The notes below the pieces were generated by a model. It was given only the letters and a program-made list of their open reading frames with translations, was not told the DNA's origin and did not search any database. A DNA stretch of 64,000 nt, from positions 598,026-662,025 of the forward strand of contig NW_006496477.1 in the NCBI RefSeq assembly GCF_000471905.2, in the 5' to 3' direction. Source of the DNA: Amborella trichopoda (lineage: Eukaryota; Streptophyta; Magnoliopsida; Amborellales; Amborellaceae). Below, piece by piece: positions 1-11,500 of the stretch (positions within the stretch are counted from its first letter, which is position 1; every line of letters begins with the position of its first letter). The translations under genes and the position numbers were made by a program.

Positions 1-262
1 CTATTTATGTCAGCCTCAAAAGCTAACGAGTTCCCATTCTGATCTTTCAAAGATATCATCCAGCCATTTCTTCTTCGAATCACAGTGGATATATGAAAAA
101 ACTTTGTATTAGAATCCTCGTCCTTAAGCCAATTAGGTTTAGACTTCTATCTCCATAATCTTTCTTTGTGCCCCAAAAGTGTTTGAAGCCTTTGGGTACT
201 TTCCTGCACTTCTAACATTCATGCTTTGTTCGAGGGATCAGCATATAGAATATCATGAAAAG
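1..262 (-). mobile_element. L1-type LINE fragment (ORF2 linker before RT)
   Basis: The minus strand reads NWLKDEDSNTKFFHISTVIR followed by RRNGWMISLKDQNG, the classic segment upstream of the reverse transcriptase in plant LINE ORF2 proteins. The element is cut by the window edge. Confidence 0.8.
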
Positions 263-1725
263 AAGATGGTTGATGTCTATAAACAAAATATCTAGCCCTA
301 AGGCCCTTCTAGATGATCGTTACATGTGCGGATGTGTGTACCCAAGTAGACCATGTGCTAAAATCAAAGTTATATTAGTCATATCACAAATAAGAAACAC
401 AACCTTATAACATCCCCCTATGCTAGTGACGTGCAGCACATCACCACCATGTGAATGAAGTGCACTGCCACATGGGCGAGGCTATGGGATCTATTCGCTA
501 TTTAGGTCCAGAGAGTGTTATCCTTAATTGAAAATTTTTAGAAACAAATTTTCAGAACTCATTTTTGGTTCCATAAAAATTCTCTAAGATTGTAAAAAAT
601 CATCAAAATTCATTTCTTTTCTTATTTCATAATTTGGACCTCATAAAAATATTTGGAGGAAAATTAGGATCGTTTAAGAAATAGAATTGGACAATGGGGC
701 ACTCCAATCGGGTAATCCCATAACCCATAATCACTTTTTAAAATTAACCCAACAACACCCATGGCCCATAGACTATGGTAGGGGTTTGTGTTTTAGCAAC
801 TTATGAATTTAGCTCGTATCCTCTCAAAACCTATCATTATCACACAAGACTTATTAATTCTTATGATAATACACGAGTTACAGAAATTTTCTTGATTCAA
901 AATCATACCCACATTGTAATATGCCATGGCGTTCACGATCATGAGGTATGATCATATCAACCTTGACTAAAAGCAGCCTTCAACTATTTCAGTATACCCT
1001 TGGCACTTGATCCTGATACCTACTCCGATCCCAGATTACAAAGATCCAGCGAGTCACGGTGTTCTCGTTTACACCCACTTTAAATAAGAAACACGATGGA
1101 GTCCACCATATATACTCATTCGTCCATTCATGCCCAGTACTCATGCAAGTGCCCATTCATATGCAGATATACTCATGATATTCCTTTTGGTTTTCGCATA
1201 CTCTTAAACAAATTTCCTTGAAATTTTCTCAATGAACCCCCAAAAACCCCCCTTATCTCTTGGGATCACAAATTTAATTAGACTTTGTCCATTCAAAGAT
1301 TTTGGCTCTTATATTTCTTTCAAACATTAGCTTCAATGCCACACTTACCTATAAGCTCACACGTAATCTGAATTTTTTCTATTCACCCCGCTTCATTAGA
1401 TGTAATGGACTCGGTTTCCACGGCAAATTCGAACCATATGTTTCTTAGAACGGTTCTGTCCCATAATGAAAGAAGTTGCTATGACATGAGCTTGTGTTCA
1501 TCCACGTTACTTAGGATAAATGGGAACCCGAGTAACCGAGGACATTTAAGTTTGAAATGTTCTAATATGGATTTATGATTTCCTCATTCTCGCTAAATTA
1601 TTATTAAAAAAATCATATAACTTGGATTTATATAATTGTTAGATCGAGTTATCGCGCTTGCAATCTCACAGGTTCTCTTATGCAACTTTGGTTTCATCAT
1701 GACCCATGGAGTCTTTTGTTTTTTT
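263..1725. other. Intergenic, nothing recognised
   Basis: AT-rich sequence with frequent stops in all frames. No domain, RNA gene or clear repeat was seen. Confidence 0.4.
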
Positions 1726-2119
1726 GGGTACGGTTGATATAGGGCCTAGGCTCTAAACAATCAAATTAGAGCCTACCTTCAAATAGTGTTGAAAAATGTG
1801 GTTTCAATATTGAAAATCTTTGTGATAGCATTAAAATATATTTTTATTTTTATTTTTAAAGTTTAAAGCTTCAAAAATAATGTAGATCGATAGATCTATG
1901 AAAACTTGAATATCTTGAAACTTGACGGTCCAAAAATGTGTTACAAAATACACTATTTTCAAAACTTGAAATCCATTTTTTTCTCATGTCTATGCATCTT
2001 GATGTCAAGATGATCAATTTGAGGATATTGGGGCATCAAAACAACCTCTTCTAATGAAATTTTTGAGGTAGGCTCAAATTTGATTGGTTAGAACCTTGGC
2101 TCCATAAAAACTTTTCCCC
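1726..2119. mobile_element. 394-bp MITE, copy A
   Basis: The ends are long inverted repeats, GCCTAGGCTCTAAACAATCA near 1743 and its near-complement at about 2068-2104, both followed inward by AGAGCCTACCT or its complement. A second copy with the same interior is at 31338-31727, proving it is a dispersed element. No coding capacity. Confidence 0.75.
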
Positions 2120-2490
2120 TTTTTTTTTTTTTTCTTTTGCCTAAAGACAAACTATTACGTTCTACCTAATTGTGGACTCTCATAAGATATGAGGAAAGTC
2201 CTATAGTCACAGCCGTAGTTTTCTTACATATAAACTTATTCTTCGCTCACAAACAATATCACACATGTATTCATGTAGGACTCCCATGCCAATTTTGTAT
2301 CCATAGAATACTCATGATCGGACCACTACCTAGGGGCCTTCCAAATCTCTAGGACACCAAGTGGGACACTCGCACATTTGCAAACCAAATAGGCCTTAAC
2401 ATAAAGTTCATGGATTTTATGTGGTTGTTCCGGAATTATATTTGCAATGGTCCCATACAAATCGGAAAATTAGAGTATCTACGTTTTCCC
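2120..2490. other. Intergenic, nothing recognised
   Basis: A T-rich run at the MITE border, then unremarkable AT-rich sequence. Confidence 0.35.
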
Positions 2491-2665
2491 TTTTTTTGAC
2501 AATAATACTTAATTTATTGATTAAAAGAAAAAGTACAGTAACTCATGACGGAAGCACATTAGAAACATAAATGGAGTCTAAATTAACCCCCATTTTGGCA
2601 AGAGCATCTGCATCTGAGACATGCTGAAAAGTAACTTGCAATGTAGAGTACCTAGCATTGTTCAT
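2491..2665 (-). mobile_element. 5'-truncated LINE 3' end
   Basis: The minus strand reads LQVTFQHVSDADALAKMGVN then LDSIYVSNVLPS and a stop, the end of a LINE RNase H domain. About 50 bp of 3' UTR and an A-run (T-run near 2491) follow. Typical truncated retrotransposon insertion. Confidence 0.7.
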
Positions 2666-4163
2666 GAATGAACTTTACTCTAACCATAAATGGCACACAT
2701 CAAGTGACTCACGTTTTTCCAATATGACACATTATATAAACATTGGCATAATCCTCGCAAAAGAAAAACCATAGGTTGAAAATAATGAGGCCCAAAAAAA
2801 CCTTTCCCATGTTTCACAAGTCATTCTCATACATTGCCTCTTCTCACTCCTCTTAATGCAAAATTTGGTAGAGATAAATAATTTTCGAATATCGAGAACT
2901 AGTTTGTATTTGGGTTTACCATTCCTCTAATTCATACATATCAATTTGCTCCAACTCAGACCTAATAAAATTATATCACAAAATCTTTTAAATGAGTATG
3001 GAAAAAAAAATAACTCTTTTAATCCCTTTTGTAACAAAAGTTACATGTTCTCTTTAAAAAATTCCAATGAACTCAAGTAAACTTTATTTTAGAACTCTTT
3101 TAAGGTTCGTGGCTATGAAGTACACTTTTACTTCATTGCTAGTTTATGACAGCAAAACCTTGAAAAATCCTTCTCTTCGAAGGATCGGGTGTACAAAGAA
3201 GTTATGGGAGCATTACTTAGTCATTAATCTTATTAAACACTTGTGGAGCAAGAAAACCAATTAAAACTAAGATCTCATTATTTGGTTTCTCATGTCAGCT
3301 TGAGCTCATGCTCTTGGCTTTAGGAAGTCTTTTGTTTGCAAACTATGTTTTAAAGGCTGCCATGTTTTGGCCTTTGAACATGCATATACCGTACTCAACT
3401 TATTTCAGTGTGGGGAGCTGCCAAAATTGGTGAAAATCTATACATTTTTCAAAAATATTTCATCTCAACATAAAATCTCTTTCAACCAAAAGCAACACGG
3501 GCCATAAAACATGCTAATTCATAGATAGGATGTGCCGAGACCTAAGCATCACTAAGTTTGCCACAATTTGAAAATTCAATCCAAACCAGGACAACAGGTA
3601 TCCTACGAGGAAGGTGGAAGTGGGAGCGGGGTGCAAGATGGAAGCCTCCTGGTGCATATTCAGTTCCCATTGAATTAGAGGAGCTTTAGCTACTCAACTG
3701 TGTTGGGGAGAAAGCAACATCATATTGGCTTTTTTATGGTTGATCGAGTAGACCCTAGCCCCCCCCTTCAGTCCCATTTCCCAATCAATCGGAGCTAGGG
3801 TAAAAGCACTGCAAAGTCAGGGATAGCAGCAGGGAGGGATCTGCAGAACCTATATACATATCATGCCATCGACCTATACATGTCATACCATCATTGACCA
3901 AAAAACCTCTCCCCGGATGAGCCATTCCTTATTCATTTGACCGAAGGTATCACCATCGTCACATTACAAAGACAGACTGGATAAGGCGGCAGATGCTTCC
4001 TTGAAGTGAACAAGTTGCATAATTGTTATCTGGACATTTTGAAAAGTACGAAATACCTTCTGGAGTATGACAATCCTCCTCGAGCACTACCAAATAATAC
4101 TGATAAATTGATATTGCGAATGTCCATACACCAAGTTCTGATATCACACATTGCCCATACATG
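2666..4163. other. Intergenic, nothing recognised
   Basis: AT-rich; a 65-codon frame near 3067 lacks any recognisable motif and is not called. Confidence 0.35.
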
Positions 4164-4253
4164 ATTCTCATATAGTCCTCAAGGATCAAGACATTCTCAT
4201 ATAGTCCTCAAGGATCAAGACACATTCTCATATAGTCCTCAAGGATCAAGACA
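4164..4253. repeat. Three tandem copies of a 29-31-bp unit
   Basis: The unit (core CATATAGTCCTCAAGGATCA) occurs three times head to tail with 0-2 bp length differences. A minisatellite; no function seen. Confidence 0.9.
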
Positions 4254-5285
4254 CCAAAGCCTATTGCCAGTATTCACCACCTTTATAAGGAGCATGCACC
4301 AGCACGTATGCTAGTTTTTTCAAGTTCATAGTTCATGTGTTTCATATTATAACTTCTCATTTTATGCCAAGATATTTTACCATACTCTACTTATATATGG
4401 AATTGGAAATCAAATTTGTTTTGATACTCTGTTGATAAGGGTAATACATTATTCCTCAATCGACCTATGACGCCATGCTTTGATCCGCGATCCACCTTTT
4501 TTGCGCGTCATTTCTATCTGCCGGCGGCCCAATCCATCAGTATGTGCCTTTGGGGTTCTAGAAAGTAAAATCAGCATAAAAGATCGTTCAAATCACAGAT
4601 CTTGCAAGATCCAATTTTGAATTTATGATCAAGTGGAGGTTCCCCAATGATCAAATATACTATATACAGTCCCAAAAGACTCATAATTAGATGTCCCATG
4701 GTGTGAGTCCATAAGGACATCCATTACCCCTGTGCAAATCGTAGGATATGACTTCTGAATTTTTCTGCACTGAGTAGCCTCAAATCCAAAAAGAAATAAT
4801 TCCAAATATACACGAGAATTCCTCATGAGAAGTATTCCTCTACAATCTAAACTCAAAATTGGAACTAAGGGATGCAACCAAAACGCCAGCCATGAGGGGA
4901 CCGTGGTTCAATGAGTCACTTCACAATAGAAAACACAGGATGAGCACCCTCTTATAAAATGACCATATCGCCCAAACGATGGAAGTGTTTTTCTCTCAAA
5001 TTTATTTTTTCTGAAATTAGATTTCCTAAAATAACAAGAACGACCTCTTTTAACCTCATACCGAATCATGACGCAAGAACCCTACGCTATATGTGCTAAA
5101 ATACTCAGAATTGGCACTCCTCAAAGATTGCCCTGTATATCCCAAGCTCTACATGATATACCACATGAAAGTAGACTTAAAAACATTATTGCAACATTCC
5201 CTTTTCAATGCTCCAAAAACAACAATCACATCTGAGGTTCTCAAATTTTGAACTATGTATTGTTTCTAAGAATAATCTTTCTAGT
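4254..5285. other. Intergenic, nothing recognised
   Basis: No repeats or coding signals of note. Confidence 0.35.
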
Positions 5286-5375
5286 TTGTAAAGGTGTCTA
5301 AACTTATAATCAGCTTGAACTTTCATTTACATTGTATTTACATGAATTACAGTAGCTTAGACACCTTTACAAACA
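5286..5375. repeat. Perfect 18-bp inverted repeat hairpin
   Basis: GTTTGTAAAGGTGTCTAA is followed after about 54 bp by its exact complement. It could be a tiny foldback element or a hairpin RNA; no TSD was identified. Confidence 0.75.
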
Positions 5376-5476
5376 TTTCTAAAGAATTATATACAGTCCG
5401 AAATAAAATTAAATACGTCACTTTTGTCCCCAACACTTTTCCACCCATACAACCACTTGAAGATGGAAAAAGTTAA

Positions 5477-5847
5477 TATAAGGTTGCAACCTTATACTGT
5501 AGAAATAAGGTGCACCCAAAAAATCCTCCAATGGAGAGTGTTCCAACCTAGGAGAACCCTCCAATTGATCATCTCGACCTAGAGATGAATGGACATGAAG
5601 AAAAAAAAGAAATTCCAATTTCCAAAAATAGTATATCTTATAACAAGTTATTTGGACCTTCTATTTTCAAGATTTGCAAATGTTTTTTGATTTGTTCGAT
5701 CTATATTATTTTTAAAATTTTAAATTTTATAAATGAAGATAAAAAGAGATTTTGAAACCCTCATAAGATTTTCAATATCGAAATGGCATCTCTAAGTAAA
5801 TTTTATAGGTGCGCCTTACTTCTACCGTATAAGGAGGCAACCTTATA
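5477..5847. mobile_element. 371-bp MITE with about 40-bp inverted ends
   Basis: The left end TATAAGGTTGC... and the right end are complementary over about 40 bp with few mismatches, including the GGTGCRCC motif. The interior is AT-rich and non-coding. Family not assigned. Confidence 0.7.
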
Positions 5848-6642
5848 CAAACCTCACCCCTTTAAGATTGATAGAAACTTTAAGACAATGTGGCTTATAT
5901 GTTTTCACATGAATACATTCAAACACATAATTCACAAACACAAATTAACTCAATCTTCCAAATACAAGACTCAACTAAATGTGTATATATGACTTAGATC
6001 ATAAGAAGCCAAATTAATAAGCTCGAGTTGCCGGTTAGACAGTTACACCCCGTTACTCTCGATGCACAAGATCTTAGGTCCAAGATTCACCTTAAAATTG
6101 GGAAGCACTTATCAACCGGTTTTCTACATTTAAGGGTACTCAAAATGATGAACACATACTGAAATAGGGGCTGCTCTAAATGATGCGGGAGAGAGAGTAC
6201 ATGGGTAACAATAAGCATGGTAAGTGACGCAATGGTAAGAGAAGTGGTCGCTTAATGTGAGAACTTTGGCGAGAACTTTGGCATGGACTTGGTAAAACAC
6301 CATTTAAAACTCAATAAAGAACTAAAAATGCTTTCTGATTTAAATTCAACAATCTCAGAAAATTACGCCAACAAAATGAAAAGGAAAACACAAAGAAACT
6401 ATAACAAAATGGAGTTGGTTGATGTAGATATCAAGACAATCAAGCCAGGCATGAGCCATGAAACAATACAAGAAATGCATGAAGAACAAGTTACCCATCT
6501 AGGCTAGATCCAAACCCGTCAAATCCACTTCCTGGGTCTAGGTTAACAGGGTCCAATTTGCACCCCTATCACCAATTTTTTGCACACTGAATGATAGCAC
6601 TCAAATATTTCCATCTTTAACGTAATTTCCAAGGGGAACTAC
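5848..6642. other. Intergenic, nothing recognised
   Basis: A 74-codon plus frame at 6283 is lysine rich and without known motifs; not supported as a gene. Confidence 0.35.
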
Positions 6643-7395
6643 TTGTTTGATGTGAATAATCTATGATATTCTTGTCAACTAGTTGAAGAAATGCCGTATT
6701 TCATAAACAATACATACAGCTTGTAATAGTTAACAGCACAATCATGATGAGAGAACAAGCTGTATGTATTACAAGCTCATAAAACAGCTGTTTTTTTCTT
6801 TTTGATTGGTTGGCCTCATAAAATAGCTGCAACATCAGATCATGAATTAAACGAAACATAAAGACCAAATCTCCTAAAAGCACCCTGGTGGTTAAAACCC
6901 CAAGGGCAATCTAAATTTTACGGACACGTCCAAAAAGCTTTCAATGATAAAGAAAGTAAATGAGCTACACCGAACCCAATCCAAGATCTTACAATTATGC
7001 AACAAGAGGTACCAAGGGGGATAACATGTTTGATGTGAATAATCTATGATATTCTTGATTTAACTAGTCGAAGAAATGTCGTATTTCATAAACAATACAT
7101 ACAGCTTGTAATAGTTAAAAGCCCAATCATGATGACAGAACAATCCTAATATTTTTACATATTCCAGGTCTAATAAAACAGCTCTTCTTTTCCTTTTTGG
7201 TCGGTTGGCCTCATAAAATAGCAGAAACATCAGACCATGAATTAAACGAAACTTAATGAGCAAATCTACTAAAAGGATCCTGGCTGTTAAAACCTCAAGG
7301 GCAATCTACATTTGATACACAAAGGAAATGATCTAACACCGAACCCAATCCAATATCTTACAATTCTGCAACAAGAGGTAGGTGTACCAACACCG
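6643..7395. repeat. Tandem duplication of a 375-bp unit
   Basis: About 6643-7019 and 7020-7395 are head-to-tail copies. Both begin TTTGATGTGAATAATCTATG, share CATACAGCTTGTAATAGTTA, and end CAACAAGAGGTA. They differ by small indels and about 10 percent substitutions. Confidence 0.85.
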
Positions 7396-8402
7396 AGCTT
7401 ATAACTGACGTCTTTGCAAGAGCAGAATGGACAGTTCTGCAATAGATAGGATAAACAGTAGTCAAAGAACCAGTCATTCTTTTTCTTTTATGATTAGTTA
7501 AGGAAGCATGCCATGAGAGCTCAATTGATAAAAACAAGCAGTGAAGTATGCAAGAAGAGTAAGTTGCATGCTCATGAACCAATCCACCAAAGTATCTGAT
7601 GCTCATTGCCACCTGCAAGGAAGAACAATGTCAGTCGATTCAATCACTTAAAAAAATAGACAACAGAAAAATACACTCCTCCATAACATTACCTAAGCAG
7701 GTACAGTGCCCACTTGCAAGATAATGATGAGATTATGAACAGAATTTCCAGCACGTTTCCTTTTTTGTTTTTTACAACAGATTTTTATTCAAAATATAAG
7801 ACTCAAATCTTACCAGGCCTTCATGCACATGCAGATAACTTGGTGTCCACCTATGAATAGACGGAAATACTATAGCTTACTCAATTGAAGACCATCGCTC
7901 AGCCGTTACAATCTCAAAAAGTGATCCACATAATATTGCACCTGCCGGCAATCAATTCTAGTGACACCGTAAATCAATATTGATTGTGAAAAAAATTTGG
8001 ACCCCGTAAGTATGTTGATGGACATATCAATAAAACAATAAGTTACAGCCTACAACATAAGAATCATTTGATTTCAATATATGTATAGTACAAAGGAAGA
8101 GCAAGCATGGAGTTGTTTAACTGACGCATCCTCCATCCCTTTCAGATCTCTTACATACAATGGTAAAAACCATCTCTCATCTTTTGTACACTTCACTCTC
8201 AGAATACACAAGCTGATCCCAAAATTTTCTGAATCGCACAAACGCTCTACAAGACGATACATCAACATCATCTGTTGGTTTCTTTCATCCTTCCTCTTCT
8301 AAGGAATTAAGTTTGCAGGCGTAAAATTCGCACCATCAGAATATGCATGCAATATAGTGGCCTCTCTCAAAGAAACATTAAGTGGGTCAGCATCTTCAAT
8401 TT
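7396..8402 (-). other. 3' flank, probable 3' UTR of the PHD gene
   Basis: No protein homology was recognised. The first part below the stop should be untranslated message. A weak minus-strand AATAAA-type signal occurs at 7784-7789; the true poly(A) site is not determinable from sequence alone. Confidence 0.35.
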
Positions 8403-8555
8403 TCATGCATCATGCAGCTCTGTGTCAGGTGATGCTGGCTTGCCTTTTGAGAGGCAAACCATAGGGACATATGCATACCCTTTAGGTAACCGCTGATTTT
8501 GCATTGAAGCTTCAGTTGGTGTCATTACAACCTCCCTCTGAAGAGTCTCCATGTG
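8403..8555 (-). CDS. Exon 22: C-terminus and stop
   Basis: 50 codons plus TGA. NQRLPKGYAYVPMVCLSKGK is the conserved C-terminal motif. The intron before it is only 75 bp. The protein ends ELHDA. Confidence 0.93.
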   Translation of the reverse strand, partial: HMETLQREVVMTPTEASMQNQRLPKGYAYVPMVCLSKGKPASPDTELHDA

Positions 8556-11500
8556 CTGCAAAAGCAAGTATAGAGGGAGGTCAGTATTCACCACCTATTG
8601 CAGCCCCAGAGAAAAATATTATTCATGTACCTTTCTCGACTTCAACTTCCTATCTCCATCATCTCTTGGACTTCGGAACTCCATAGAAGCAGAAATGGAT
8701 TGGTTGGGAAGGTGCTTCCCAGCAACTGGCAATCTTTCTGCAGACTTCCGTGTACAAGTCCTGTGTGATGTGGAACTGTTGACTCCCCTTAAGTCAATAT
8801 TTGACTGGACATTTGATGCATCTTTAAACTTACTAGAAACTGCACTGTCTACAGTGATCTCGTCTGATCTTTGAATCGTTTCCCCACAAGATTTGTTATC
8901 TTCAGTGTGCCCTTTTAGAGAGGTAGTGACAGATCCTGAGCTCACATCTGGGAGAAGGAAGGAACTATGAAAGAGGACAGAGAAAGCCACACAATCTCTT
9001 TTCGAGGCAAGTATGTCATGAGAACAAAGAACCAACTCTCGCTGCAAAGACATGCATCACCCAGTTAACACGTATCTAGCAACCACAGTATTCTTTTTAT
9101 CATTAAATATACCCAAACTATCATGTTCGAAGAACATCAAACAAACAAGGTAGATCTAGAATCACATGATGCACGCAACAAAAAATTAGCAGTAGTTTAA
9201 TCGAGTTGCCTGGTTGAACATTATGTTCACTCAAGACAAACATGGTATTAAAGAATGTTCAGGTCCTTATGGCATATCACGACAAATTGCCAATCCTCAG
9301 ATTTGCATATCAAGATTAAAACATCTTACATGAAAATCATCCACAGATAATACCAGTGTGGAAAAAAAAAAGGGACGATTCATTAATAATGGGCACCCTA
9401 GATATTTGGAATTCACAATTCAATAAAACATTAATCCTCGAAAAAAATGCATAAAATGGTCTCCAGAGAGCATATCACGGCAGTCAAACAAATAAATGGC
9501 ATATTACCAACAGGCATGCACCAGCCAAACAGCCAGAAATTCCCAACTATGTACAGAAAAGTCAACATGCCTTATGGAGGTCAGAGTCTGACTAGTTCTG
9601 GTTGTCTTATAGGCATCTTTTGATTTTTCCATTCTGGTGGTCTTACATACAAAATAAAGAATGAAAAGACAACTATCAGAGGTAACAATTAGCAGGCTCA
9701 TTAAAAATGTGCCTCAACAGACACCTTATGGTCGAGGCAACCCAGAGTAAAACCTTTTATAAAACAAACCAAAACAAATTAAATTTTCTATAAACCAATT
9801 TACAGAGCATGCCTAACGCATGGAGAATAAGTCTGTGCTTAACGGAATCACTCTTTATGCCTCTGAGTATCATCATCATCGTCAAAGCCTTTTCCCAACT
9901 AAGATTAGGAATTGGAAAGGAATCGCAGATGGCTAGAAGATTCATGCTTTCGTAATCAACGTTCGTACAAGGGGAATTGTAGGAAACGAGATTTATACAT
10001 TATAGGAATCAAGATTCGACCCAAATGGAATCAGGATCCCTACATATACGAGAATCGAGATTCCATCCTCTACGGAATCGAGTTTCAAACCTATTTGGAA
10101 ATAACCCATATGGAATCGAGGTTCCTTCATCGAGATTCAAATATCTTTCGAATCGAATTTCAGATTTGATGCTTCTCATAGGTTCTGAATTGTTTTTTTA
10201 TTGCAAAAAGGTACAAAGTGTACAGAAACGGAACACCCTCAAGGCCTATACAAAATACCCTTAAAGGGTCCAAAGAATGCCATACATGCATGATACAAAA
10301 ATGTGATAAAATAGACGTTTAGATCTCAAAAAGGTGCTCACATGGCTCTGAGATGATCTGCTATGAGCCTCCCTCTAGATATGCCGAAAGACCACGGATG
10401 TATCCATGCAAATGTGAAAGATTTTGTAAAATATGCGAGCCAATCTTCAGGGGTAAGGTGACAATATGGTAGCCCAGGCTATGAACATTTTCTGAGTCAC
10501 CTCTATAATGAGGGAATTCGTCCACAAAGGATTGAATTTGTAAAGGTCCATGAGGAGGGCCAGAGCTTCGACCACATAGGAGTTGGTGTGTCCGACGAAG
10601 AGGGAGGGGGAAAGAATGGTGTTTCCGTTGGAGTCTCTAAAGGAACCCCCCATGCCAGTAGGGCCAAAGTTGCCGAGGGAGCAATCATCAAAGTTGAGCT
10701 TCACTTGGCCCAGTTCAAGTGGTCTGGTTCTAAATTGTTTATTTTGTAGTTCATGGCCCTATGTTTGTGTTTCTAATTTGATGGAGAGTATAATTATATG
10801 TGGAATCCAGATTCAAAAAATGTAGAATCGAGATTCAACAATTTTGAAATAGAGAATCAATAAATATTTTTTCTTTTTTTGAAATTGTTTGATTTTATAA
10901 ACATAGATAATAGTTACAGTACCATGTAAGAGGTAAAAATGGCAGCCCACATAAGAGAATCAATAAATATTAGAAACGATATTCTATAGTTTCCTGACTT
11001 CATATAAGCGGATTTCGTGAAGATTCCTTGTCTGAATCGCAGTATTGAGATTCTGAATCAAAATCACAACCTTAAGTAAGAGATTCTGGTAACTATGACG
11101 GCGATTTCATGAGTATGACATGGAATCCAAATGTTTTAACAAGATATAAGAATCATATATGAATCATAATACATAGGGGTTTAGAGAACAATTATTTTCT
11201 TTTTCCTTTTATCTTTCTTTTTTTTTCGTTTTTTTTGCTCGCCAAGGGCAGGGTTAGGTTGGGTTTGGGAGGCGATGAAGATGACTAAATGCCCTTGACC
11301 CACAGCCATTTATCGCCTACGGATGTCATGCCAGATGCGCACCTCACGGCACGCAGCCCTACTCCGGCTGCCTACCTAGGCCTGGCAGGGGATATGTGCT
11401 CCACCACAAGGCTGCTCCTAGTCAACAAGGCAAGCCACCTTTTAAATCATTAGGGTGGGAGCCATGCAAATTAGCTCAAAAATGTACCATGGTTTTCCAC

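Noticed and set aside
4164..4253. CRISPR-like direct repeats
   Set aside because: Units are contiguous with no spacers, and the genome is a plant's. Minisatellite.
8504..8874. Plus-strand frames opposite exons 21-22
   Set aside because: Shadows of the minus-strand exons, which have conserved family motifs.
10447..10704. Possible host RNase H gene
   Set aside because: The SLGN-type RNase H with an adjacent poly(A) tail and truncation is a LINE 3' end.
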